Shown: piece after piece, positions 31,395-43,557 of the stretch
Position numbering within the stretch: position 1 is the first letter of the stretch
Layout of the letters: each line of letters begins with the position of its first letter
From: Phymorhynchus buccinoides
Taxonomy: Eukaryota > Mollusca > Gastropoda > Neogastropoda > Raphitomidae
NCBI GenBank assembly: GCA_017654935.2
Contig: CM065684.1
Coordinates: 55,485,281 to 55,549,280 of the forward strand
Length of the DNA stretch: 64,000 nucleotides
Reading direction: 5' to 3'
Translations under genes and position numbers: made by a program
The notes under the pieces: model-generated
What the model saw: the letters and a program-made list of their open reading frames with translations, nothing else
Databases searched by the model: none
What the model was told of the DNA's origin: nothing

Positions 31395-32515
31395 GATAAT
31401 AATGTCACTCTTTTTCCATTTATTTTTTTAAAATTGGTTATATTCATGTTGATAGTACTCTTAAATATTGGCAGAGTAGAATTGGTACTTCCAAAGAAAA
31501 CAAAATGGTTAAAAAAATTACTGGTTTTATGCTTTACGGACTATAATATGGCACATCATTATGTTAACTGTGAATATTACTTTTTAAAATTGCCAAGAGT
31601 AAAACTGCCACTCTCAAGGCCGAAAGATAACACTTTTACAACTGAAGCCACAAAGCGAAAAATTGCCAAGATTCAAAGTACTAAAATTGCTACTCCCAAG
31701 GCTAAAACATCACGTTTTAAACTGAAGCCACAAAGCGACCTTTTAGACTTTGTCAATGGGGTTCAGGGTGAAGATGTACTTGCAGTATGGGATTTGGTTG
31801 GTCTAAATTGATTATGTTAACTGTTAGTTTTACTTTAAGAATTTACCAAGAGTAAAACTGCTACTCCCAAGGCCAAATCATTGCGCTTTTATAACAGAAG
31901 CCACAAAACAGGCATTCAGAGTTCATAGATGGGTTCAGAGTGAAGGTGTGCTAGGGGGTGTGGTTGGAAGCCACAAAACAGGCATTCAGAGTTCATAGAT
32001 GGGTTCAGAGTGAAGGTGTGCTAGGGGGTGTGGTTGGAAGCCACAAAACAGACATTCAGAGTTCATAGATGGGGTTCAGATTGAAGGTGTGCTAGGGGGT
32101 GTGGTTGGAAGCCACAAAACAGGCATTCAGAGTTCATAGATGGGGTTCAGAGTGAAGGTGTGCTAGGGGGTGTGGTTGGAAGCCACAAAACAGGCATTCA
32201 GAGTTCATAGATGGGGTTCAGATTGAAGGTGTGCTAGGGGGTGTGGTTGGAAGCCACAAAACAGGCATTCAGAATTCATAGATGGGGTTCAGAGTGAAGG
32301 TGTGCTAGGGGCTGTGGTTGGAAGCCACAAAACAGGCATTCAGAATTCATAGATGGGGTTCAGAGTGAAGGTGTGCTAGGGGGTGTGGTTGGAAGCCACA
32401 AAACAGGCATTCAGAATTCATAGATGGGGTTCAGAGTGAAGGTGTGCTAGGGGGTGTGGTTGGAAGCCACAAAACAGGCATTCAGAATTCATAGATGGGG
32501 TTCAGAGTGAAGGTG

Positions 32516-33314
32516 CAGGGATGCATCTAGATTGCGGCATTGCCGCAAAATTGTTGATGTTTCCGCAAAAATAAAAATATGCTGCGGGAAAATCCCCCCA
32601 AATTTTGTGAAATCCCGCAAACGAAAAAATCGTTTGCAAATAACTTGTTCGGCACTAGGCCTAGATTGCGTGGCTGCGTGGGCTGTACCGAGTCTGCATT
32701 TCCTTTCAACAGTAAAGAACGAGCATTTTGATTGGGTCTTAAAAATAGCATAGCCAATCAACGGCTTTCTCTTTCATTTACTATTTCCGGGCGCAGTGTA
32801 AGCGAGCCCGCTCAAAAATGGTATCGCTTCTGGATTATTTTACTGTGAGTGTGACTTCTAAAAAGAAAGAAAACAGTGCGACTGTGGAGTGCAACATTGA
32901 TCAACAACCTTGTTGTTCCTCATCAGCAGTTAGTGATGACAACGGGGAAAGTTCATCGAATGACGAAGCATCGGATCAGGACTGTGATGTCACCGACGAT
33001 CCCATTGCTAGTAGTGTCGCTCCACCACCTTTCAAAAAGCGAAAGCATGAGTTCATGGAAAGTTGGAAAAAAAAGCAGACCTTGGCTAGAATTTGACAGC
33101 GAATCAAAAGCAATGTTTTGTGACTGGTGCTTACAAAGCAAAAAGAACAATGCGTTCACCACAGGTTGTAAAAATTTCCGCACTACATCCCTTGATCGAC
33201 ACGTTAACTGGCATTGATTTACCCCCGCCCCCCTAACTATTTCCAGATCCCCCCAAATTTCCACACCAAGGGGGTCAATGCCCCCCAGTTTAGAAATTTC
33301 TAGATGCATCCCTG
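32516..33314 (+). mobile_element. 799-bp hAT-like element with CAGGGATGCATCTAGA ends
   Basis: Ends CAGGGATGCATCTAGA and TCTAGATGCATCCCTG, flanked by AAGGTG on both sides. Inserted in a 71-bp unit of the EFCAB2-derived satellite. Carries the broken transposase N-terminus at 32818-33217. Confidence 0.87.
32818..33217 (+). pseudogene. Broken hAT-like transposase N-terminus (TTF/ZNF862-like finger)
   Basis: The first frame starts MVSLLDYFTVSVTSKKK and reaches a run of eight As at about 33068. The other frame continues as WLEFDSESKAMFCDWCLQSK, CKNFRTTSLDRH, the TTF-type finger of ZNF862/ZMYM-like hAT proteins. A frameshift in the A run and the loss of all later domains make it inactive. Confidence 0.75.
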
Positions 33315-33749
33315 AAGGTGTGCTAGGGGGTGTGGTTGGAAGTCACAAAACAGGCATTCAGAGTTCATAGATGGGGTTCAGAGTGAAGGTGTACTTGCAG
33401 CAGGGGGTGTGGTTGGTCTAAATTAGTTATATTACCTGATTTTTACTATAACATTTACCAAGATTAAAACTCCCAAGGCCAAAACATCAAGCTTTTTTAA
33501 CTGAAGCCAGAAAGAGATTTTCCAGACCTTGTCAACAGGGTTCAGGGTGAAGACGTACTTGCTGTAGGGGATCTGGTTGGTCTAAATTGGTCTTTGATTT
33601 TTACTTTTTAAAAATTGCCAATTGTAAAACTGCTACACCCAAGGCCAAAACATTCAGCTTTTACATTTTTTTTTAACAGAAGCTACCTTTCAGACTTGGT
33701 CAACAGGGTTCAGGATGAAGATGTATTTGCAGCAGGGGATGTGGTTGTT

Positions 33750-34131
33750 CGGAAATAATTAAGGGGAGTAATTTCATGGTGTGTAGGAGTGATCTTGCCT
33801 AATTCAATCGGTCAAACACGGGAAATCACTCTACTATCAGCTCTCGTAGCCTATCGACTCGTGTGTTTGAGCAGACATGCAGCACTTAGAACACTGCTTC
33901 ATTCTAAAAAATTTCATTTATATTTTTACGTCACAGTTTGCAAGTTCTATCACTTTATAGTAACTGGCCACCCCTAATTTTTCTTTTTAAAATGTTTGCA
34001 AGTCGCTGACTCGCATCCTGCGGTTTCAAGCTTCGACGCCATTGTTGCTGTGATATTTGACCGAGTAATGGAGGTAAACAACTCTAATTTTCACGAAGTG
34101 CTCTCCCCTAGGTTTTTCCGAAAATCGTCTG
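33750..34131. mobile_element. Probable MITE with TTCGGAAA ends
   Basis: Left TTCGGAAATAATTAAGGGGA; right CTCTCCCCTAGGTTTTTCCG, an imperfect inverted repeat, interrupting a long unit of the EFCAB2-derived satellite. Ends not exactly fixed. Confidence 0.55.
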
Positions 34132-34236
34132 TTGGTTATATTAACTGTGATTTTTACTTTAAAAAATGTTAAGAGTTAAACTGCTACTCCCAAGGCCAAA
34201 CCATCACTGTTTTATGAGAAGCCACAGGCCGACCTT

Positions 34237-34355
34237 TCAGGCTTCGTCAATGGGGTTCAGGGTGTAGACGTACTTGCGGTAAGGGACGTGGTCGGTCTCT
34301 GCATCCAGTGCGTGGGACATCATTTCTTCTAGCTCCTCCTCGTTAAACGGCTCAC
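34237..34355 (-). CDS. EFCAB2: EFCAB2 exon 6 (stop codon)
   Basis: Reads EPFNEEELEEMMSHALDAET then YRKYVYTLNPIDEA and TGA. Acceptor CTTCCAG. The 3' half of this exon is the apparent parent of the tandem arrays at 31590-34236. Confidence 0.94.
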
Positions 34356-37300
34356 CTGGAAGATCAAACAACATCCACAATAAATAGCAGTATATATAAA
34401 ACATTCAGGCTAAAAACACACAAACTTATTAGTTGGCCTAACTATTAAAGTTAATTAAGCGTACCCATCCATTCAAAATCACAAAGGGTCAGAAAAAAGA
34501 GGAGGGAAACAGTCTTAATGTTCCATTGCTATATATAGCACATGAGAACACATTTGTCCTCTCACATGTTCTGATCGCTTCTCGGCCTTTTGGCTAAGAC
34601 AGTGATTCAGGAACATCAATTTTTGTTTATACCCTGGTTGGTTTGTTCAGCCCATCGTACATGGCGAAAGCCGATACGCGACGTTAAACTGAACTTCCTT
34701 CCATTTGTCCTCTCTCTATTTTTTTTTTTTTTTTTTGGGGGGGGGACAACACTTATGCAATAGATGGTTACAAGTCGCTGCTTTCATCTTGTATGGATTT
34801 TGTGTGTGCGTTTAATATCGAACAACTATGATAAATATAACTAACTTAAAAATAATAAACTGTAATGACTCTTGTACGTTATAAGCCATTACTTGAGTAC
34901 TCCCCCCTCTCCCTCTTTTCCCTCTGCCTCCCTATGTTGCATGGAAGTGATTTTAAACTAAACAGAGGTCTTGTTTTTTGCCGTTTGTAACTTTTATGTT
35001 GAATTGTCCTCACTGACAGCTACTCCAAGATTTTGGTATTTTCCCCCTATTTTTTTCAATTTTGTTAAAATAAAAAATAGAATCTATGGTTTTGAAAAGG
35101 TAAAAAGAGAAGACATTTGGCATGTGTGAAAGTAGTTTGGGAATGCTTCTGAAATCAGGAATTTTAAAAAAGCTGATGGAAAGTCTTCAGCAATGGCCAT
35201 CTTGTCATCTAGAACAACGGTATGACAAAATCAAAAACATTGTCTGCTGGCATTGAAGGCAAACAGAAACATGACAGATGTGAATGAACGAACGAAAAAT
35301 TGTGTTTTACGTCCTCTCGGTCTGGAACAGACACATATGGGACATTTGTAGATTCAAGGATGGTGGGAACAATACTGGAGGCAGTGCAACTCCAGTAAAG
35401 TCCCTATTTTTTAACAATACAGATAGGTGTAGCAGTAACCACGCCTCGGTTAGACCTCATCGGCTACGGTACCGCCACTAAGTATATTACTAACAACCTT
35501 CCCACCACCCACTCCCTTTAATACACATATACATGTTGGAAATATGCAAGTTATCACTTCAGGAATGGAGATATGTTGCTCAGGATTTGAGGAACTGTAA
35601 GATTCAAAGAACATTGAAATGTGTCATTTCAAGAATTGTAAAAATGAAAACGTGCGGATGAGGAAGGGCATGGGAAAGGTGGGAGACAGAATGTGTGTGT
35701 GTTTGTGCGCGCGCTGGCTTGTGCTTGTGCATGTGGGTACATGCACGCGTGTGTGTGTGCTTGTGCATGTGTAGGCATAGGTGTCTGTGTGTATCGCAAG
35801 CATGGGTATTGATGTGATTTGGTTAAATGTATTTTTTGTAAAGCGCCATGAGCAGCTATCCTGGAATGTGCGCTAAATAAGCTTTCTTTATTATTATTAC
35901 TATTTCACAGGATGGAGACTGTTTCACTTTCACCCATATTGTTGATTTGCTGACCATATTTAGTGAGGAGCTCTTTTATGTCGTCCTTCATCAGGAAGCC
36001 CTTGTTCTGCTGGTCCAGAGCCTCAAAGGCCTTCAGCAGCTCCTCGTCACTGGCTGGCTGGAATCTACACACAGCATCGCCAGTAAAACTGACTTACTAT
36101 CACCAAAGGAAAGAGCTTCCAAACAATTTGCACAGTCAACAAAGAATGTCGACAAAAGTATCGCCAATAAAACTGACTTACTAAGTATCACCAAAGGAAA
36201 GCTTCCAAACAATTTGCACAGTCAACAAAGAATGTCGACAAAAGTATCGCCAATAAAACTGACTTACTAAGTATCACCAAAGGAAAGCTTCCAAACAATT
36301 TGCACAGTCATCAAAGAATGTACACAAAAGTATCACCGACAAAACTGCTCACAAAGCTTTGCCGAGGAATTTACCAGTGCAAGTACATCAAAACGTTTTA
36401 CCTGCAGAAGGAACCATAAACTAAATCATGAAATTTAAACACAAACTGTAACTATTGCATTCACTTACAAATTATCACTGTCGAATCTAGATACATTTTT
36501 CACTATGTTGTCATTGGAATATGTTGTCATATATTTTAGACTTTAAGAAGATACTTTTTTTTATCCAGACTAAGAGACCAGACCAGACCCCTGCAGCTAG
36601 GAAGGCGAGGTAAGGCAAGGCAAAGGTTACGTAACATGAAATTTGCTCACCAGCATCCACACAGATATATTGCCTTTTTTGTGTGCTGTCCCATCTTCTG
36701 GGCCTTACAGTGACGTTGCTCCCACGCCGCTTATTCCGAATCCCAACTCGCAGCCACACCCTGGCTTGTCAGGTAGCAGAATCCGAAACCAGCAGTCCAA
36801 GTCGAGCAAATCTTTTAGGCCTTCAGGAGGCAACCAACTGAGGAGACCTTGCACTGCTGCTGAGTCACTTCGGTGGAGTTCAGTGGAACCTGTTCTGGGC
36901 TAACATATGCAGGACACCACCTACTAAGCCCCCTACTGACGACAATGACTTAGATGTGTATGAAATCATTCACTCTAATACAGGCATCAGAATTGTCAGA
37001 GGTTTAAGAATTTCTGACAGAGGATTGGCTTCTCTTGTTAGAGGTTTTGCCTTTTTATCGAGTGTTATCCTTTGTGTTAAATAGCATTTTTAAAATGATT
37101 TATCACTATATTCAGCCTTTTTGGTGGTGTTGGGAACTGATTTCAGTGTTGTCCCTCTTAAGTCTGGGGCCTTGACTGCCCTTCTATTACCGCGGTTTTC
37201 AGAGGATTGGACTTCAGACTATTCTGATGCCTGCTAATAACAGCAAAAAGAAAAGGTACAAGCAGGCACATGCTGCACTCTCACATTCACATACAGCAAC

Positions 37301-40300
37301 ACAGAACGCGAACCATATGCCCAGCCCAAAGTCGAGATACATCAACGCAAAATCTAAACTGGAGCCAAAACGTTAACCAACCTTTTGCTAACAAGGCAAA
37401 GTATTTCTCTGGATGATTAGCACAGATTTTGTAAATCAATACAAATTTAGCCTATCTACATACCGACCTGCATGCATAATTTCACTTTGCATGCTAATTA
37501 TGCTGTGGGTAATGCCCACACCAATGTTAGGGTACCCTTTGTAAAAAGTCAAGTTTGATGTACATGTTCAAGGCTGCTCCCTCATCACAGACATACTAAG
37601 ACAAGGGAAACGTGATACAGAGAGTGGGTTGTGTTCAGGAAAAGCAGTTATGGTCAGCTGTCACTGCTTGTTTTGGAACGACAAAGCGAGAAAGTTAATC
37701 AATTATACTGCGTTTAACAGGTTCTTCCAAGTGCTCAATAGTCCATTATACTTGCCATTATTAGAGCTGGCATTCAAAAATGCGGGTTTGATTGTCTGTA
37801 AAGACTAGCCAGCACGATCTACAGGTCTCAAAGTGACTGAACATTTAAGGGACATGTTGTAGAGAGCCATCCTAGTCAAATAACCACTCCAAACAATGGG
37901 GTTTAGCTCACAAATGCTGCACAAGGATGGAACAATTATGAGCAATAAAACCCTATTTGCTGCACGTAAAATGGCGCCAAAGGGCGATTTAGGTATTGGT
38001 AGGTTATTTTCGTTACTGACAGCACGTAAAGCAACTTTAGTGACAAAATGTGTGCAAAACTGAAAAAGAAGAGATTGTTTTACTTATTCTCTATGAAAAT
38101 ATTTGCAGTGCATCTCTATTTTGTTCTGTGGGCTTTCAAAATCAAACTGTTTCAGGAGCGAAATGGTGAAAATCAGTCATCATCTTTGCAGAACAAAATT
38201 GGTTGCTTTGATTTGACATTTTGGGTACTTTTTTTTATATTCAGTAGATAACTGAGACTCGTTTAAGTATAACTGAGAAAGATTGAAAGGTTTCTTTAGT
38301 TTAAGCTCACTTTCCTTTTGTGAGTTATAAAACTTTTTGTTGTGAATTTCAAACTTTTGGGCCTGTGTATATATGTCAATTCAAAACACCCAAGGCAAAC
38401 TACATGAATGCAAAACAATATAATGATTAATATATCAACTCAGAACATGAACAAAACACCAACATCAAAATATATTAACCCTTTCACCGCCAATGTTGCA
38501 TTTTAGCACCACAATGGTACGGTTTAACACCTATGTCACTAAAAGACATCAAAACAGGGCCTGTTATCCAAAGATCCTATTTTCTTAATTTTGGGAGGTA
38601 TGGATAGGCCTAATGTTATATATGTCACAGGGGAATTCGCAATATTGCAGATATTTTATTTTCTCTACCCAGTTAAGTTTAATGATATTTTTTGGCTGAA
38701 AAATGGCGAAAGGGTTCATGCAAAAACTATTCTTGAACCATTTCAAAACACAACGTAAACTGCTCTAAAACATGCCAAGACTGTTCACAACAGAATGGCT
38801 TCCGCCAGCTATTCCAAGGAACTGTCTCAACCAGCATCACACAACATGATAAACTTTGTCAACCATTCAAACAGCAACGGGGGCCTACTTGTTTTCCACC
38901 AAAATGTTGGTCATCACGGGCAGAAAATTCTCAAAATGGACGAAGCCTTCCTCCACCTCGTTCTCTACTAACTGCCAGTTCATTAAAAAAAAAAAAGTTT
39001 GAAAACAATTAACATTAGTGTATGTTAGCGCTGTTGCTTGTTTAGTGTTCATTATATTTATGAGATTCATGAATGAGACGCTGAGAAAAGCAATCATAAT
39101 GGAACAACCCCACCCCACCCCTCCCTCTCTCTTCTTCGTCATGCGTGGCCACAATCAAGACTTTGATTGCATTTTGCCACGAAACAGGGGAGGTTCTAGA
39201 CCGCTTCTGCAGGAAGAAAAGGCTTCAAGATTGTATGGAGGTGTGTTCATATGACATAAATATCTTAATATTGAACACACTCTTCTCTCTTGCCTTATGG
39301 TACAGGATTTTACAACCAAAGTCCCCCCCCCCCGGGATACCGGGGAAATTTTTCTTTACAAATAGTTCCCCCTTGTGGAAATTCTGTATTTATAGCAACT
39401 TCCTTTAACCTATCACTCTCTTTGACTTTGCTTTTTCCTCTTATTATCTACTATTTTTTCTGCCTTATTGGCACATTCTCCTGCTTTTTTTCAAAACAAT
39501 CTTCCAAATAATCTCCTTTGAGCTCCTCCAAAATATGAATTTGTCGGCTGAATGCAGCAGGGAGACGAGTGAAAACTGAAAACCGGATGCATATGTACCT
39601 CACCCACTATGGTCATATGGCCTGGGAACACAGAAGAACAAGCAAAGATCTTACCTCTGCTATTATTTCTTGTAATTCAGCTTCACTGGGGCAGCACCCG
39701 AGAGAGCGAATGATGGTACCAACCTCTCTGGTAGAACATAACCACAACAATAATCAAAAACATTGTCACTGGGGCAGCACCCAAGAGAACAAATGGTGGT
39801 ACCAACCTCTCTGGCATAACAACATAAACACAACATTAATAAATAAAAAATTGTCTTTTTTTGGGGGATAGCATTTGGTTTAAATAAATATTTGGTCCAC
39901 AGTACATGAACAAACATAATTATGATAAATTATTAATAAGAAATCAGCAACGACAGGGTAAAGGCTTAGACTGTGCTCTCTCTCTACAGTTATAAAGGAT
40001 TAATAATATATCAGAAATATACTCAACTTCAGTAATTTTATGCATTATCATTATTCAAATCAAATCAAATCATCTTTATTATTTCATAACAGAGAAATTG
40101 CAACCAGGCGCACATAAGAAAAACAACAATAAACACATTTATCAACAACAATTAAAGAATATAAACTAATAACACTGCAATATTGTAATTAACAAACTGG
40201 ACGAATACGAACAAATACTCCAGTAAAAGCAGAACGCATTTTAAAAATACATTATTGTTTTTTTCTTGTTTATTTATAAAATAAACTTGCCATAATAAGA

Positions 40301-41397
40301 ATAATAAGAATAATGGGGGAAATGTATGTAGCGCCCATCCTACGAAGTCGGCTACATGGCGCTTTACACATAACAAAATAGAACAATAACATGAAACAGA
40401 AATCAGTAACATGATCAGCAAGTGCAGATAACAATCAATAACAATAGTTTGAAATCCTGCAGTACTTTGTTTTTATCGCAGAAATGATAAAGTCATGTTC
40501 ATCACATAGCAACAATGTGTTGATTGATTATTGATATACACTAATCATACATAGCCATACCAACCTTTCATCAACTGTTCCGTTTGCCTCGTGGTCAAAT
40601 ATGTCAAAAGCCTCTGTTACTTTCTTCTTAGTTTCATGCAGCATGGCATCTGTACGCAAGAAAATAAAAAACAACTTTCTTCTTCTTCTTCCAATTACTG
40701 GACAGGGCCCTATCGCGGGCGTTTGAAGTCCAACTAAATGGTCACGCTAGGCAGGCGGCATTCTTCTTCTTCGATCGCTCAGTTTCCTGTCAATTATGAG
40801 TGCAAATGCGTCATGCTGCCGTTATGCGCCTAACTAAGAAATAGTTAGGTCCAGCAAGTCCGACTTCGGCTGGAAGAAATGTTTTTGAAAGCGGTTTTTT
40901 TTAAAAGGCAGGAGAATGGACCGGTAAGGCAGAAATATACATGTAGTAGATGACAGTAAGCAAAGGGAAAAGGCAGAGTCAAAGAGAGTGACAGATTAGA
41001 GGAAGTTACAAGCACAGAACTTCCAGAATTTTTTTTTAAAAGGCAGGAGAATGGACCGGTAAGGCAGAAATATATATGTAGTAGATGACAGTAAGCAAAG
41101 GGAAAAGGCAGTCAAAGAGAGTGACAGATTAGAGGAAGTTACAAGCACAGAACTTCCAGAAGGTGGGGGAACTATTTATACAAAAGAACCCCCGGTATCC
41201 CCACGGGAGATTTTGTTTTACGTCTCGTCGACCGAAGTCATATGAGAACCCCCACTGGGGACAAAGCTGTCAACTTGTATTCCACATTGATCTTCTACTA
41301 GATCTAGATTATGACATTTGTAATTATTAATAACAATTAATCGTTGTTTCTGGAAGAAACTGGCATGCATTCTGTATCACAACTCTTGATATGTGTG

Positions 41398-41428
<31 letters not shown>

Positions 41429-41647
41429 CGTGTGTGTGTGTGTCAAGTCAAAATTTTATTTTCAGATGGACATCGAATAAGCATTACATTATGCTTTTTT
41501 ACATCAAGCCATCCATAACAAAACAGAAATCAAATAATAAACAAGCAGAACATGAAAATGCACAAATGACACACACAAACATGTACATACACGCAAGCAC
41601 GCACGCACACGCACGCACGCACACACACACGCGCACACACACGCGCG

Positions 41648-41684
<37 letters not shown>

Positions 41685-43512
41685 CAACAAAAACGTGGAA
41701 AATGGGGGAAGGGGGAACAGTCACATAGTTATTAACAATGACAAAGGGATGATTTTTAGCCAGGAAGAAAGACATGGTGGTATGATCAATAAACATGTTA
41801 GTAATGGCATTACACCCTCAGATGGAAAAAAAAGAGACATGACCCTGAAACTTAATGTGTGCAATACACACAAGACATCGCTTAGCACAATAATAGTAAT
41901 AATAGCTACGTTGAATACAATACATACGCAATATACAGGAAACTTTGTCATTTCCACAAAGGGGCAATTATTTATTCATTAAGTACATTTTCATTTTGTT
42001 CTTGAAATGGTTCCTGTTCTTTAAACTTTTCAACATTTTTTGTAATTGGTTACAAAGTACAAAGTACAAAGTACCACCGGAGTAAAGAAAACTTGATTTG
42101 TAAATATTGTTATGTGGTCGAGGAAATGATAATAAGTGATTATGTCTCTGGATGTTGAATGTAAATGCATTTGTTACCTTTTTAGGCGCGTTTCCATTGA
42201 CAACGTACGTTTATATATGCATGCATATTGCTTTATTGAAAAATAATCTATTTTGTAGTGTTAGAATATTAAGGTTTTAGTAATCATTTTTAGTCAAAGA
42301 ACTGGATTTTAACAAAATTATTTTTACTGCCTTTTTTATACAAACGATGTATTACTTTTAAGTTAGTTTGACTACAATTATCCCATAGCGTGGATGCATA
42401 GTCTATTATTGGGAGTATGTGGGCACAGAAAAATAGTTTACGAGAATGGGTATCCAGAAAGTTTTTAATTTTTGTTAATTGAAACTTTTCTAGAAAGACG
42501 TTTTCCCAGGGATTCGGTGTGATCAGTCCAAGACAGATCTTTATCAATGATAACACCTAACATTTTATGTGAATCTACTTCTTCGATTTGGGTTTTACAT
42601 ATAAGTAGAGGTGAACATTTGGATTTCATTTTTTGCCGTTTTTGTCTTGTTGTAACGTACATACATTTTGTTTTGTTTGTATTTAAAGACATGTGATTTA
42701 ACTGGGTCCAATTTACTAGGTTTTGAAGACTGTCTTGTTTATTTGCTAAGGCATCAACATTTGAATTACTTTCATGAAAGGACGTGTCATCTGCAAACAT
42801 TTCACACTTACTTTGCACGGAACAAGGCAGATCGTTGATATAAATGGAAAACAAAAGAGGACCAAGTACTGAACCCTGAGGTACACCATATTTAACTGGT
42901 AAAAACTTAGACATTTTGTTGTTAATGATCACTGACTGTCTTCGATCGCTTAGAAATGATAATATGAGATTTAGAAAATCCGGAGTTAGTTTATAAAGAT
43001 CTAGTTTACGTAATAATAGAGAATGGTTAATAACATCAAAAGCTTTTTTGAAGTCGACAAATAGAATGCCTGTAAATTTATTTTCGTTCATGCTATTTAG
43101 AAGGCTGTCGGTAAGCTGTATTAGGGCAGTATGGCAAGAATACTTTTTACGAAAACCAGACTGATCACTCTGTGTGTGTGTGTGTGTGTGTGTGTGGTGT
43201 GGTGTGGTGTGGTGTGGTGGTGGTGGTGGTGGTGGTGTGGTGGTGTGGTGGTGTGGTGTGGTGTGGTGTGTGTGTGTGTGTGTCAGTGTGTGTGTGTGTT
43301 GCGTTGCGTTGTTTGTGTGTGTTGTGTGTGTGTGTGTGTGTGTGCACATGTATGCGTTTGTCTGGGCTTAACACAAATATAAAGACATGTTGTGGGAATA
43401 GCGGTAGGCCTATGTAGGACTAGTAGCATGGATAGAAAATTACAGTGTCGGACTAGCGGTATATAGGAATATAAAGGAATGTATGCTTGCTCCTCTGTGT
43501 GCGTATGAGTGC

Positions 43513-43557
<45 letters not shown>

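Larger units (their letters stand above)
31590..34236 (-). repeat. Satellite derived from the EFCAB2 last coding exon
   Basis: Units share TCAATGGGGTTCAGGGTG and GTACTTGC with exon 34237-34355. Long (~170-bp) decayed units lie at 31591-31890, 33400-33745 and 34130-34236. A compressed 71-bp form (ACAAAACAGGCATTCAGAGT) is repeated about ten times at 31898-32515 and 33321-33400. Transposons are inserted at 32516-33314 and about 33750-34130. Confidence 0.85.

Noticed and set aside
41344..41982. 212-residue + strand ORF rich in Thr/His
   Set aside because: It runs through CA/GT microsatellites and the antisense of a LINE remnant; no family features.
43166..43417. Cys/Val/Trp-rich and His/Thr-rich ORFs on both strands
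   Set aside because: Pure GT/GGT microsatellite translation. The first ~60 residues fused to the LINE RT ORF on the minus strand are the same artefact.
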